Part shown: positions 35,014-43,213 of the stretch, piece by piece
Layout: each line of letters opens with the position of its first letter
How positions within the stretch are numbered: position 1 is the stretch's first letter
Assembly (NCBI RefSeq): GCF_001423905.1
Contig: NZ_LMPQ01000009.1
Coordinates: 1-64,000, forward strand
Origin: Frigoribacterium sp. Leaf186
Lineage (GTDB): Bacteria > Actinomycetota > Actinomycetes > Actinomycetales > Microbacteriaceae
DNA length: 64,000 nucleotides
Reading direction: 5' to 3'
The notes under the pieces: model-generated
The model's input: only the letters and a program-made list of their open reading frames with translations
What the model was told of the DNA's origin: nothing
Database searches by the model: none
Program-made: the position numbers and the translations under genes

Positions 35014-36251
35014 CGCCCGGTCTCCGCCACGAAGGCCGGCTCGGCCGCCGTCTCGAAGACGCGGGCGACGCGGGCATCGTCGGCCGGGTCGATCTCGTAC
35101 AGCTTCCCTTCGACCGGGGCCGAGAGGTAGGCGCGCTGCTGGTCGGCGATCAGGGTGGGGACGCGGCCGGCCGCGAGCGAGTCGGCGACGAGGGGCGCGG
35201 TCTCGGCCTCGATCGCGCCCGTGCTGCCGTCGAGGACGAGCACCCGGCCGTCCTGCGCGAGGGCGAGCAGGCGCTGGTCCTCGTCGTCCACGGCGGTCAC
35301 GTGGGCCAACGGGGTCGCGGCCGGCAGCAGCGTCCAGGCGCGGGCCCGGGTGTCGAGCAGCCAGACGCCCTCGGAGCCGGCGAGCGCGGCCACGGTGGGT
35401 CGCCCCTCCCGGTTGTCGAACGACGTGGCGGGGGCCGCGGTGCTGCCCGCGGGGTAGGGGATGCGCTCGACGACGAGCTCGTCGTCGACGACCGTCGCGA
35501 GCCGTGCTCCGTCCGCGCAGCCGACCACGGCGCCGACGCGGGTGGTGATCGTGCCGGACGCGTGCGGGCAGGCCTCGCGGAGGCCGGTCTCGTCGCCGTC
35601 GGCGGTGCGGCCGACCAGCGTGGTCTGGTCACCGCGGCCCTCGGTGACCAGCGCGGACGACCCGACGGGGACGACCATGCCCGGGCCGGGCTCGCCCTCG
35701 AGGCGGAACCGTTCGCGCAGCTCGCCGCGCGACAGGGCCTCGGTGTCGAGCAGGACGGCGTCGCCCGACCCGGCGAAGTGCACGCCGGTCGACCCCGAGG
35801 TCGAGAGGTTCGTCGTCGCGACGGTCGCCGCGCCGTCGCCCTCGACGGTGCCCAGGAGGCGCGGGTCGGCCCGGTAGTGGTGGAAGTGGTCGACGTGGTC
35901 CCACGTCCACACCCCGCTGTCGACGACCTCGAGGCCGTCCGGGGTCTCGGCGAACAGGTACCGCCCGTCCGTCGACACGGCGGACGGGGCACCGACCGAG
36001 CCGAGCTCGGTGACGCCCTCGTCGAGGAGGTCGAGGTGGTGGACGACGCCCGACGGGTCGATCGTGGTCAGGCCGAGGCGGGGCTCGGCGAGCTCTTCGG
36101 CTCCGGTGACGGCGCCGTGGCCCTCGCCGGTCGTGCCGGTCGGGGGGTCCGTGACCGGGTCGCCGCCGTCCCGGGCGGGGCCGGCCGAGCAGGCGACCAG
36201 CCCGAGGGCGAGCGCGCCGGTCAGGCAGGTCGAGAGGAGGGGGGATCGCAT
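35010..36251 (-). CDS. aztD: AztD-like zinc chaperone lipoprotein with His-rich loop
   Basis: 413 aa, ATG at 36251. Lipoprotein signal with VACS lipobox, then a beta-propeller. Near residue 115 it has WDHVDHFHHYRADP, the zinc-binding His cluster of AztD. The TAGHVVRH-type segment conserved in the other copy is replaced by TGVHFAGSGDAVLL. It lies between the permease and aztC, so it is likely the main chaperone that loads AztC outside the membrane. Paralogue of 32813-34042 in the same operon. Confidence 0.82.
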   Translation of the reverse strand: MRSPLLSTCLTGALALGLVACSAGPARDGGDPVTDPPTGTTGEGHGAVTGAEELAEPRLGLTTIDPSGVVHHLDLLDEGVTELGSVGAPSAVSTDGRYLFAETPDGLEVVDSGVWTWDHVDHFHHYRADPRLLGTVEGDGAATVATTNLSTSGSTGVHFAGSGDAVLLDTEALSRGELRERFRLEGEPGPGMVVPVGSSALVTEGRGDQTTLVGRTADGDETGLREACPHASGTITTRVGAVVGCADGARLATVVDDELVVERIPYPAGSTAAPATSFDNREGRPTVAALAGSEGVWLLDTRARAWTLLPAATPLAHVTAVDDEDQRLLALAQDGRVLVLDGSTGAIEAETAPLVADSLAAGRVPTLIADQQRAYLSAPVEGKLYEIDPADDARVARVFETAAEPAFVAETGR

Positions 36252-36314
36252 GCGGTCCTTCCGGGTGGGGTGTGGGCAGGCGGGGCAGGGGGGTGCGGAG
36301 CGGATGGGAGGCGG

Positions 36315-37196
36315 TCAGGCGAGGACGGCGTCGGCCGCCGGGAGGTGCGGTGCGGGCCGTCGGCGCCACCGCCGGGTGACGAGGGCCCGGGCGGCTCCCG
36401 ACAGCCCGGCGAAGGCCACGGCGGTCGCCGCGATCGACGCCCCCGCGGCCGTGGCCGCGTGCCACGAGACGAGCAGCCCGACGACCACGGCGAGCACCCC
36501 GACCACCGACGCGAGCACCATGCGGGTGGGCAGGCGCGTCGTCCAGGGGCCGGCCGCGACCGCCGGTGCGAGCAGCAGGCCGACGACCAGCAACGACCCG
36601 ACGGCCTGGTACGAGGCGACGACGGCGAGGGTCACGAGCCCGACGAGCACGGCCTGCGCCGAGCGCGGCCCGAGCCCGAGCACGGCGGCGAGGCGGGGGT
36701 CGAGCGCGAGGGCCACGAGCGGGCGGTGGAACGCGGCGGCCAGGGCCACCCCGACGACGGTCGCCGCCGCGAGCAGGGCGAGGTCGGTGGGCGAGATCGC
36801 GAGGACGTCGCCGAACAGGATCGACGTGGCGTCGGTCGCGAAGCTGCCCGAGTGCGAGACCACGACGACGCCGAGCGCGAGCATCGCGACGAACAGCAGG
36901 CCGATGCTCGTGTCGTACGAGAGCCGGCCGCGGCGTTGCAGTGCGGCGACCCCGAGGCTCATGACGACGGCACTGAGTGCTCCGCCGACCAGGACGGGGG
37001 CGCCGAGCACCGTGGCGAGCGCGACGCCGGGCAGCAGGCCGTGGGCGAGGGCCTCGCCGAGGAAGGCCATGCCGCGCACCACCACCCAGGTGCCGACGAC
37101 GCCGCACAGGACGGCGACGAGCCCGCCGCCGACGAGGGCGCGCTGGACGAAGTCGAGCGAGAACGGCTCGAGGACGGCGGTGGAGAAGGAGGGCAC
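36315..37196 (-). CDS. aztB: Zinc ABC transporter permease (AztB/ZnuB-like)
   Basis: 293 aa from GTG 37196 (VPSFSTAVLEPF). Typical ABC-3 family permease of 8-9 helices: FVQRALVGGGLVAVLCGVVGTWVVVRGMAFLGEALAHGLLPG at the start, and LLVVGLLLAPAVAAG in the later helix. The C-terminus is basic (RRWRRRPAPH). First gene of the minus-strand zinc operon, 51 bp from the divergent ATPase gene, with which it shares a Zur-like operator. Confidence 0.9.
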   Translation of the reverse strand: MPSFSTAVLEPFSLDFVQRALVGGGLVAVLCGVVGTWVVVRGMAFLGEALAHGLLPGVALATVLGAPVLVGGALSAVVMSLGVAALQRRGRLSYDTSIGLLFVAMLALGVVVVSHSGSFATDATSILFGDVLAISPTDLALLAAATVVGVALAAAFHRPLVALALDPRLAAVLGLGPRSAQAVLVGLVTLAVVASYQAVGSLLVVGLLLAPAVAAGPWTTRLPTRMVLASVVGVLAVVVGLLVSWHAATAAGASIAATAVAFAGLSGAARALVTRRWRRRPAPHLPAADAVLA

Positions 37197-37212
37197 GAGA
37201 CACGACCGTAGC

Positions 37213-37233
37213 TGAGAATGAGAATGCTTATCA
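37213..37233. promoter_or_regulatory. Zur-like operator between aztB and aztA
   Basis: TGAGAATGAGAATGCTTATCA has TGA-AA ... TT-TCA symmetry, matching the general actinobacterial Zur box. It lies in the 51-bp divergent gap and can repress both transcription units when zinc is plentiful. Confidence 0.75.
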
Positions 37234-37247
37234 ACTAGGGTGGTGGC

Positions 37248-38033
37248 ATGACGACGACCGCCGCCGCCGCTCCTTCGTCCCCGGCGCGCCTCCGAGGGGT
37301 GGGCGTCTCGTTCGGCGACCACGTGGCCCTGGCGGACGTCGACCTCGACGTGGTCGCGGGCGCCCTCACGGTGGTCGCCGGGCCGAACGGGGCCGGCAAG
37401 TCGACGCTGCTCGAAGTCGTCGCGGGCGTCCGTCCGCCGACCTCGGGGACGCGCGTGGCGACCGCGGCGGCCGCCTTCGTCCCGCAGCGGACGTCGGTGT
37501 CCGACCGCCTGCCGGTCACCGTGCGGGACGTCGTCACGGTCGGCACCTGGGGTCACATCGGTCGTTGGCGCCCCCTCGACCGCCCGGCCCGTGCCGCCGT
37601 CGACGAGGCCCTCGACCGCCTGGACGTCACCGACCTCGCGCACCGACCGTTCGCAGCGCTGTCGGGGGGCCAGCGGCAGCGGGCCCTCCTCGCCCACGGT
37701 CTCGCCCGCGGTGCCGACCTGCTGCTGCTCGACGAGCCGACGACCGGGCTGGACGCCGCCAGCGGCGACTGCATCCGGGCAACGCTCCTCGACGTGGCGG
37801 CCGACGGCGTGGCCGTGCTCGTCGTCTCGCACGACCCGGCGCTGATCGGCGTGGCGCACGGCGTCGTCCGGCTCGAGGCCGGTCGCGTCGTCGGCGCGTC
37901 GAGGGGCGAGCGGGGGTCGGGTGCGGGGGCTGATGCCGGCGACGGGGGCGACGCCACCCGGTCGGCCTCGGGCCACCCGATGCGAGGTGGCGCTGGCGAC
38001 GAGGAGGCGCGGTGCGGCACAGTGGCGTCGTGA
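37248..38033 (+). CDS. aztA: Zinc ABC transporter ATPase (AztA-like)
   Basis: 261 aa, ATG at 37248. Walker A GPNGAGKS, signature LSGGQRQR, Walker B LLLLDEPTTGLD and switch VVSHD are all intact. The gene is divergent from aztB over a shared Zur-like site. The C-terminal 35 residues are a Gly/Asp/Ala-rich extension that runs through a GGAGGCGCG repeat (DEEARCG). Its stop overlaps the PhzF start (GTGA), tying PhzF to zinc control. Confidence 0.9.
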   Translation: MTTTAAAAPSSPARLRGVGVSFGDHVALADVDLDVVAGALTVVAGPNGAGKSTLLEVVAGVRPPTSGTRVATAAAAFVPQRTSVSDRLPVTVRDVVTVGTWGHIGRWRPLDRPARAAVDEALDRLDVTDLAHRPFAALSGGQRQRALLAHGLARGADLLLLDEPTTGLDAASGDCIRATLLDVAADGVAVLVVSHDPALIGVAHGVVRLEAGRVVGASRGERGSGAGADAGDGGDATRSASGHPMRGGAGDEEARCGTVAS

Positions 38034-39058
38034 CCGACCGCAGACCCGCGCCCGCGCCCCTCTCGACCGACGCTGCGTCGGCTTCGACCGTCGAGGTGCT
38101 GCACCTGACAGCGTTCGCCGACGGCCCGGGCGGCGGCAACCCCGCCGGCGTCGTGCTCGACGCGGCGTCCCTGTCGGCCGTCGACATGCTGCGGATCGCG
38201 GCCGAGGTGGGTCACGCCGAGACGGCCTTCGTCGTCGACGCGTCGGTCGCCGGGGACGACCGTCACGTGGCCGTGCGCTACTTCTCGCCCGGGGCCGAGG
38301 TGCCGTTCTGCGGACACGCGACGATCGCCACCGCGGTCGCCCTGGCCGAGCGACGCGGGGTCGGGGCGTTCACGGTCGACACGGCGGTCGGGCCGGTCGT
38401 GATTGAGACGGCGCGGGGCGGAGGTGCGGTCGAGACCGGGGAGGCAGCTGTGGCCGGGGCCGGGGCCGGGGCCGATGCCGGTGCTGGTGCCGCGGCCGAT
38501 GCGGGCCGCGACACGAGCGTGGTGACGGCGTCGTTCACGAGCGTCGTGCCCGTCGTGCGTGACCTCGACCCGGCCGTCGCCGACCGACTGCTTGCCCTGC
38601 TCGCGCTGACCCGGGCCGACCTCGACGAGCGCCGTCCCCTGCGGGAGTCGTTCGCGGGCAACCGACACCCGATCGTGGCGGTGCGCGAGTCGGACGTCTT
38701 CGACGGCTTCGGTTTCGACCCGGCCGCTCTGCGGGCACTGATGGACGAGCAGGGCTGGGCCGGGACGGTGACGGTGTTCTGCGACCGGGGTGTCGACGAG
38801 TCCGGAGCGACCGTCGTCGAGGCGCGCAACCTCTTCCCCGTCGGAGCGATCACCGAAGACCCTGCCACGGGCTCGGCGGCCGCGTCGCTGGGCGGGTACC
38901 TCCGTGCGCTCGACCTGATCGCGCCTCCTGCGCGGGTGGTGGTGCGGCAGGGCCGGCACGTCGGCCGGCCGAGCGTGCTCGTGGTCGACGTCCCCGTCGT
39001 CGGCGGCATCACCGTGACGGGCACGGCGACGCCGATGACCGACGCCCCTGCCCCCTGA
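38030..39058 (+). CDS. PhzF-family isomerase/epimerase-like protein
   Basis: 342 aa from GTG 38030, overlapping the aztA stop (GTGA); a GTG at 38012 is also in frame. It has PhzF signatures: GGNPAGVVLDA, catalytic Glu in GHAETAFV, FSPGAEVPFCGHATIATA and ITEDPATGSAAASLGGYL. A ~20-residue Ala/Gly/Asp repeat (AGAGAGADAGAG) interrupts the region between the two half-barrels. Family members isomerise small carboxylates; the substrate is unknown. Coupling with zinc transport may be accidental. Confidence 0.87.
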   Translation: MTDRRPAPAPLSTDAASASTVEVLHLTAFADGPGGGNPAGVVLDAASLSAVDMLRIAAEVGHAETAFVVDASVAGDDRHVAVRYFSPGAEVPFCGHATIATAVALAERRGVGAFTVDTAVGPVVIETARGGGAVETGEAAVAGAGAGADAGAGAAADAGRDTSVVTASFTSVVPVVRDLDPAVADRLLALLALTRADLDERRPLRESFAGNRHPIVAVRESDVFDGFGFDPAALRALMDEQGWAGTVTVFCDRGVDESGATVVEARNLFPVGAITEDPATGSAAASLGGYLRALDLIAPPARVVVRQGRHVGRPSVLVVDVPVVGGITVTGTATPMTDAPAP

Positions 39059-39073
39059 GCCCTGACGCTGGGG

Positions 39074-39129
39074 CACGCCGGCACGCCGGCACGCCGGCAC
39101 GCCGGCACGCCGGTCCGCCGGTCCGCCGC
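39074..39129 (+). repeat. 8-bp tandem repeat
   Basis: Five copies of GCACGCCG followed by two variants GTCCGCCG (39114-39129). A slippage-prone tract just downstream of the PhzF gene. Confidence 0.85.
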
Positions 39130-39171
39130 CCGATGCTCGCGCGATCCTGGTGCCCGCATCCCTCTTCGGCT

Positions 39172-39191
39172 GATCCGGTACGTACCGGATC
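39172..39191. repeat. 20-bp perfect palindrome
   Basis: GATCCGGTAC and its exact complement GTACCGGATC meet without a loop, in the 267-bp gap between the PhzF gene and the LAFTG protein gene. Could be a protein site; function unknown. Confidence 0.6.
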
Positions 39192-39252
39192 GGGCGAACG
39201 GGGACATGTGCCCGCCGGGCGGGGTCGCCGGACGGGCGCCGCACGACGATGC

Positions 39253-39308
39253 ACCCCGTGTCGAACGATGCACCCGAAAGCTTCCGGGTGCATCGTTCGA
39301 CACGGGGT
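39253..39308. terminator. 56-bp near-perfect palindrome, bidirectional terminator
   Basis: 28-bp arms with a single mismatch, centred at the HindIII-like AAGCTT (39278-39283). It lies between the convergent PhzF gene and LAFTG protein gene (stop at 39326), so it likely terminates both. Confidence 0.75.
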
Positions 39309-39325
39309 TCCAGGGGCGTCGCGGG

Positions 39326-41893
39326 TCAGTCGCGGGTCAGTCGACGACGGCGCACGACCAGGGTCGCCGCCCCCGCCAGCACGAGCAGCAGGGCCGCAGC
39401 CGCCGCCCACCGGGCGTCCGACCCGGTGAAGGCGAGCTGCCCGTCCACCGCGGCGGGGCCGGAGCCCTGCCCGACGGGCGTCACGCCCGTGCCGGGGTCG
39501 ACCGGCGAACCGGGCGTGCCGGGGTCGGCCGGCGTGCCGGGGTCACCGGGCGTGCCGGGCGTGCCGGGCTCGGCCGCGACGCCGGGGAAGGTCCCGGCGC
39601 GCAGCGAGAACCCGTCGGTGTCGTTGTCGTCCGCGTAGAACGTCTGTCGGAACCCGTCGACGCTCGTCGCCGCCGGGGCGATGGCGAAGCCCTCGTTGGC
39701 GAGCCCCCGGTCGGCGTTCGCCGGGGCCTCGTAGACGACGTCCTCGGCGAACGCGCCCGAGTCGTCGACCGAGAACAGCGCGGTGCGGCCCGAGCAGGCC
39801 TCGTCGCAGGCGACCCAGAGCGCGTCGAGGTCGGCGTCGAACTGCAGGTCGGCGACCAGGGCGAACGACGTCGCGATCGTGGCGACCCGCTCGGCCGAAC
39901 CGTCCGCCGACAGGGCGTAGGCGTAGACGCTCGCGGTGCCCTCGACGCCGACGAAGAACAGCCCGTCGCCGTGGCCGGCGTAGGTGGCCGGATCGTAGGA
40001 GGCGCCGGTCGCCTCGTCGACGAAGCCCGCCTCGGTCAGCCACGCGTCGGGCACCCAGGTGATGCCCTCGAGGCCCGCGTTCGCCCCCAGGCCGGGGAAG
40101 TCCGCGGCGAGGTTCCACTCGTCGGTCGCGACCAGGGTCGTGGCCGCGCCGGCCGCGGTCGTGTCGTAGCGCAGCACCGACGGGCGGCTGACCGACCCCG
40201 ACGCGTTGTTCCGCTCGGTCGAGACGTAGACCCCACCCGCGGACGAGTCGTCGGCCACCGTGACGCCCTCGGCGTCGACGACGTCGGTCGCGATGCCGCT
40301 CGGGTAGAGCAGCTTCTTGCCCGCGGCCCAGCCGTCGGCCGTCTGCGGTGCCCAGCCGCCGGTGCCGTCCGACACGATGCGGTAGAGCAGGCCGTCGCCG
40401 TTCTGCACGGCCCAGAGCGTGCCGGGGGTCGCGGTGCCGGTCGGCTCGTAGTCGAGGCCGCTCAGGTCGCCGGTGAAGGTGCCCTCGTCGTCCAGGGGGA
40501 CCTCGTCGGGTCCGCCCGGCCAGGCCGACGGCACCGAGACGCCCTCGAAGGTGTTGGCCGTGCCCTTGGTGGCCGCCGAGGTGACGGCGAAGTCGCCCGT
40601 GCCGTCGGGGCCGCGGCCGTAGGTGGTGGCGGCGTGCGTCGTCCACGAGTACTCGTCGGCGACGGTCGAGCCGTCGGCGGCCGTCGTGCCGTCCGGTAGC
40701 AGCAGGCGCACCGAGTCGGCTCCGCCCAGCCCGAAGTCGAAGCCGGCCGAGGTCGGGGTCAGCTCGTCGAGCACGACGAACCCGCCGGGCGCGACGATCG
40801 TGCCGGCCGGGATGACGTAGCGGTGCGTCGGGTCGGAGTCGGTCAGCACGTAGCCGCCGAGGTCGACCGACGTGGCGCCCACGGTGGTGAGCTCGACCCA
40901 GTCGCCGGGCGCGCCTCCCTGGCTCTCGACCTCGTTGACGCGCACGGGCGACGAGCAGTCGTTCGCCGCGCCCTTCGTCGTCGCGGTCGTCGTCGTCAGG
41001 TCACCGGTGCCGTCGGGGCAGCGGCCGTAGCTGACCGTGCTGTGGACGCTCCAGGCGTACGAGGCGACGAGCGTGCCGGCGGTGTCGAACAGGCGTGCCG
41101 AGTCGGGTTGGCCGAGCCCGAAGTCGAAGCCGACCGGGTTCGAGCCCGAGGCCTGGTCGATCACGAAGAACGCTCCGGGGTCGACGACCGAGCCCGCGGG
41201 CAGGGTGAAGGGGGTGCGGACGTCGTCCTCGTCACGGAAGGTGTAGCCCGAGACGTCGACGGGAGCCGTGCCGACGTTCGTCAGCTCGACCCAGTCGGTG
41301 TCGTCGCCGTTGGACTCGACCTCGTTGATCACCACGTCGGTGGTGGCGGGCTCGGCGGGGACGGGGTCGGGGTCGCCCGGCGTGGTGGGGTCGGTCGGGG
41401 CCGGCGTCGTGACGCACGAGTTGGCCGCGCCCCGGGTGCCCGCCGCCGTGGTCGTGAACTCGCCCGTTCCGTCGGCGCAGCGGCCGTAGGTCGTCGTCGG
41501 GAACTGCGTCCAGGCGTACGAGTCGAGCAGGGTCGTGCCGTCGGCGGCGAAGAGTCGTGCAGCGTCGTCGCGTCCGAGCCCGTAGGCGGCGGCGCCCCAC
41601 ACGGTGTCGTCGTTCACGTCGACGACGAGCCGCTCACCGGCCGCGAGGACGGTGCCGGCGGGCAGGGCCAGGGTGCGCGTGTCGTTGTTGTCGCGCAGCA
41701 CGAAGCCCGACACGTCGGTCGGGGTGGCGCCGGTGTTGAGCAGTTCGACCCAGTCGTCGGTCGTGTCGATCTCGTTGACGACGACGTCGGCGTCGGCCGC
41801 GAGGGCGGGCAGGGCGCTCGTGGCCACGAGCCCGGCGGCGGCGATCGAGCCGGCCAGGGTCAGGGCGCCGAGGCGGAGCAGGGGCGTGCGCAT
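39326..41893 (-). CDS. Sortase-anchored protein with three lamin-tail domains (LAFTG)
   Basis: 855 aa, ATG at 41893. A signal peptide ends at LPALAA. Three lamin-tail (LTD) domains follow (about 35-160, 185-310, 320-440), each with VVNEI/INEVES ... DWVELxNxG ... DVSGxxxRD and YGRCPDGTG. Residues about 470-760 form a beta-propeller/esterase-like region (LEGITWVPDAWL, GDGLFFVGVEG). A PGTPGDPGTP linker leads to LAFTG near residue 820, a hydrophobic helix and RRRRL. It is a large wall-anchored protein; LTDs often bind extracellular polymers or DNA, but its ligand here is unknown. Confidence 0.88.
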   Translation of the reverse strand: MRTPLLRLGALTLAGSIAAAGLVATSALPALAADADVVVNEIDTTDDWVELLNTGATPTDVSGFVLRDNNDTRTLALPAGTVLAAGERLVVDVNDDTVWGAAAYGLGRDDAARLFAADGTTLLDSYAWTQFPTTTYGRCADGTGEFTTTAAGTRGAANSCVTTPAPTDPTTPGDPDPVPAEPATTDVVINEVESNGDDTDWVELTNVGTAPVDVSGYTFRDEDDVRTPFTLPAGSVVDPGAFFVIDQASGSNPVGFDFGLGQPDSARLFDTAGTLVASYAWSVHSTVSYGRCPDGTGDLTTTTATTKGAANDCSSPVRVNEVESQGGAPGDWVELTTVGATSVDLGGYVLTDSDPTHRYVIPAGTIVAPGGFVVLDELTPTSAGFDFGLGGADSVRLLLPDGTTAADGSTVADEYSWTTHAATTYGRGPDGTGDFAVTSAATKGTANTFEGVSVPSAWPGGPDEVPLDDEGTFTGDLSGLDYEPTGTATPGTLWAVQNGDGLLYRIVSDGTGGWAPQTADGWAAGKKLLYPSGIATDVVDAEGVTVADDSSAGGVYVSTERNNASGSVSRPSVLRYDTTAAGAATTLVATDEWNLAADFPGLGANAGLEGITWVPDAWLTEAGFVDEATGASYDPATYAGHGDGLFFVGVEGTASVYAYALSADGSAERVATIATSFALVADLQFDADLDALWVACDEACSGRTALFSVDDSGAFAEDVVYEAPANADRGLANEGFAIAPAATSVDGFRQTFYADDNDTDGFSLRAGTFPGVAAEPGTPGTPGDPGTPADPGTPGSPVDPGTGVTPVGQGSGPAAVDGQLAFTGSDARWAAAAALLLVLAGAATLVVRRRRLTRD

Positions 41894-42099
41894 GCGGGGG
41901 TCCGTTCGGTCGGGTGTCGACCGAACCATCTCGGACGGAGGCGACGCGCAGGTGAACGACCCGTGAACGTGACCCTGTCGTTCGGCGGTCGACGATTTGC
42001 CTAGGCAGCGGTTGAGCGCCGGAACAGGGGGTGGGGCCGTGCAGACCCGTGCCGACCCGCGCCGACCCGTGCCGACCCGGCGGGACTAGCCTCACGGGC
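41894..42099. other. Divergent intergenic region
   Basis: 206 bp between the LAFTG protein gene and the LigD-polymerase gene. It contains a short run of CCGACCC units at 42051-42080. No promoter boxes could be assigned. Confidence 0.35.
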
Positions 42100-43116
42100 A
42101 TGGCATCCGAGGCGACGACCCTGCGGGTGGGCGACCGCGACGTCCGCATCAGCAGTCCGTCGCGCGTGCTCTGGCCCGACCTCGGCGTGACGAAGCTCGA
42201 CCTGGCCCGGTACCTGGCCGAGGTCGGCACGCCCTTCGTCGCCGCCAACGGCGACCGCCCGATCTCGCTGCAGCGCTTCGGAGGTGACGTCGACGGCGAC
42301 CAGTACTTCTCGAAGAACCCGCCGCGGGGCACGCCCGACTACGTGCGGGCGGTCGACGTGACGTACCCGAGCGGCCGCGTGCACCCGCAGCTCGTGATCG
42401 ACGAGCCCGCCGCCGCGGTGTGGGCCGCGCAGATGAACACCCTGGTCTTCCACCCGTGGGCGAGCCGCGCCGAGCAGCCCGACCTGCCCGACCAGCTGCG
42501 CATCGACCTCGACCCGCAGCCGGGCACGAGCTTCGCCGACGCCGTGACCGCCGCGCTCGACCTGCGGGCCGTGCTCGACGAGGCCGGCCTGACCGCGTTC
42601 GTCAAGACGAGCGGCAACCGGGGCCTGCACGTCTTCGCCCCGATCGAGCCGACGCACGAGTTCCTCGAGGTGCGACACGCCGTCATCGCCGCCGCCCGCG
42701 AGCTCGAACGTCGCACGCCCGACCGCGTCACCACCGCCTGGTGGAAGGAGGAGCGCGGCGACCGCCTCTTCGTCGACTACAACCAGGCCAACCGCGACCG
42801 GACCATGGCGGGGGCCTGGTCTCCCCGGGCGCTGCCCCGCGCCTCCGTGTCGTTGCCGGTCACCTGGGACGACCTGCCCGGCGTCGACCCCGCCGAGCAC
42901 ACCGTGCTGACGGTGCCCGATCGGGTGCAGACGCACGGCGATCCGTGGGCGTCGATGCACGAGTCGCCCGGACGCATCGACGCGTTGCTCGGCTGGTGGG
43001 AGCGCGACGTCGCGGACGGCCTCGGCGAGCTGCCGTTCCCGCCCGACTTCCCGAAGATGCCGGGCGAACCGCCCCGCGTGCAGCCCAGCCGGGCGCGCAA
43101 GCCCGCCGCTAACTGA
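42100..43116 (+). CDS. LigD-type primase-polymerase (stand-alone)
   Basis: 338 aa, ATG at 42100. It matches the archaeo-eukaryotic primase-like POL domain of bacterial NHEJ LigD: ISSPSRVLWPDLGVTKLDLARY, LQRFGGDVDGDQYFSKNPP, metal-binding Asp pair in LRIDLDPQPG and LHVFAPI near residue 190. Such enzymes add nucleotides or ribonucleotides at break ends. Here POL is a separate gene and not fused to a ligase; the ligase-like gene lies 98 bp away on the other strand. No ku gene is in this window. Confidence 0.87.
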   Translation: MASEATTLRVGDRDVRISSPSRVLWPDLGVTKLDLARYLAEVGTPFVAANGDRPISLQRFGGDVDGDQYFSKNPPRGTPDYVRAVDVTYPSGRVHPQLVIDEPAAAVWAAQMNTLVFHPWASRAEQPDLPDQLRIDLDPQPGTSFADAVTAALDLRAVLDEAGLTAFVKTSGNRGLHVFAPIEPTHEFLEVRHAVIAAARELERRTPDRVTTAWWKEERGDRLFVDYNQANRDRTMAGAWSPRALPRASVSLPVTWDDLPGVDPAEHTVLTVPDRVQTHGDPWASMHESPGRIDALLGWWERDVADGLGELPFPPDFPKMPGEPPRVQPSRARKPAAN

Positions 43117-43172
43117 CCGCACCGCGCGGCACCACGTTTCGTGCTTCGCACCTCGACTAGACGCGGTGCGGT
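43116..43172. terminator. Hairpin between polymerase and ligase genes
   Basis: 11-bp perfect arms ACCGCACCGCG/CGCGGTGCGGT with a 35-nt loop between convergent genes. The left arm begins at the last base of the polymerase stop codon. Moderate terminator candidate. Confidence 0.45.
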
Positions 43173-43213
43173 GCCCGAGACGCGGTGCCGGCGGCCGAGG
43201 AGGCGCGGGTCGC

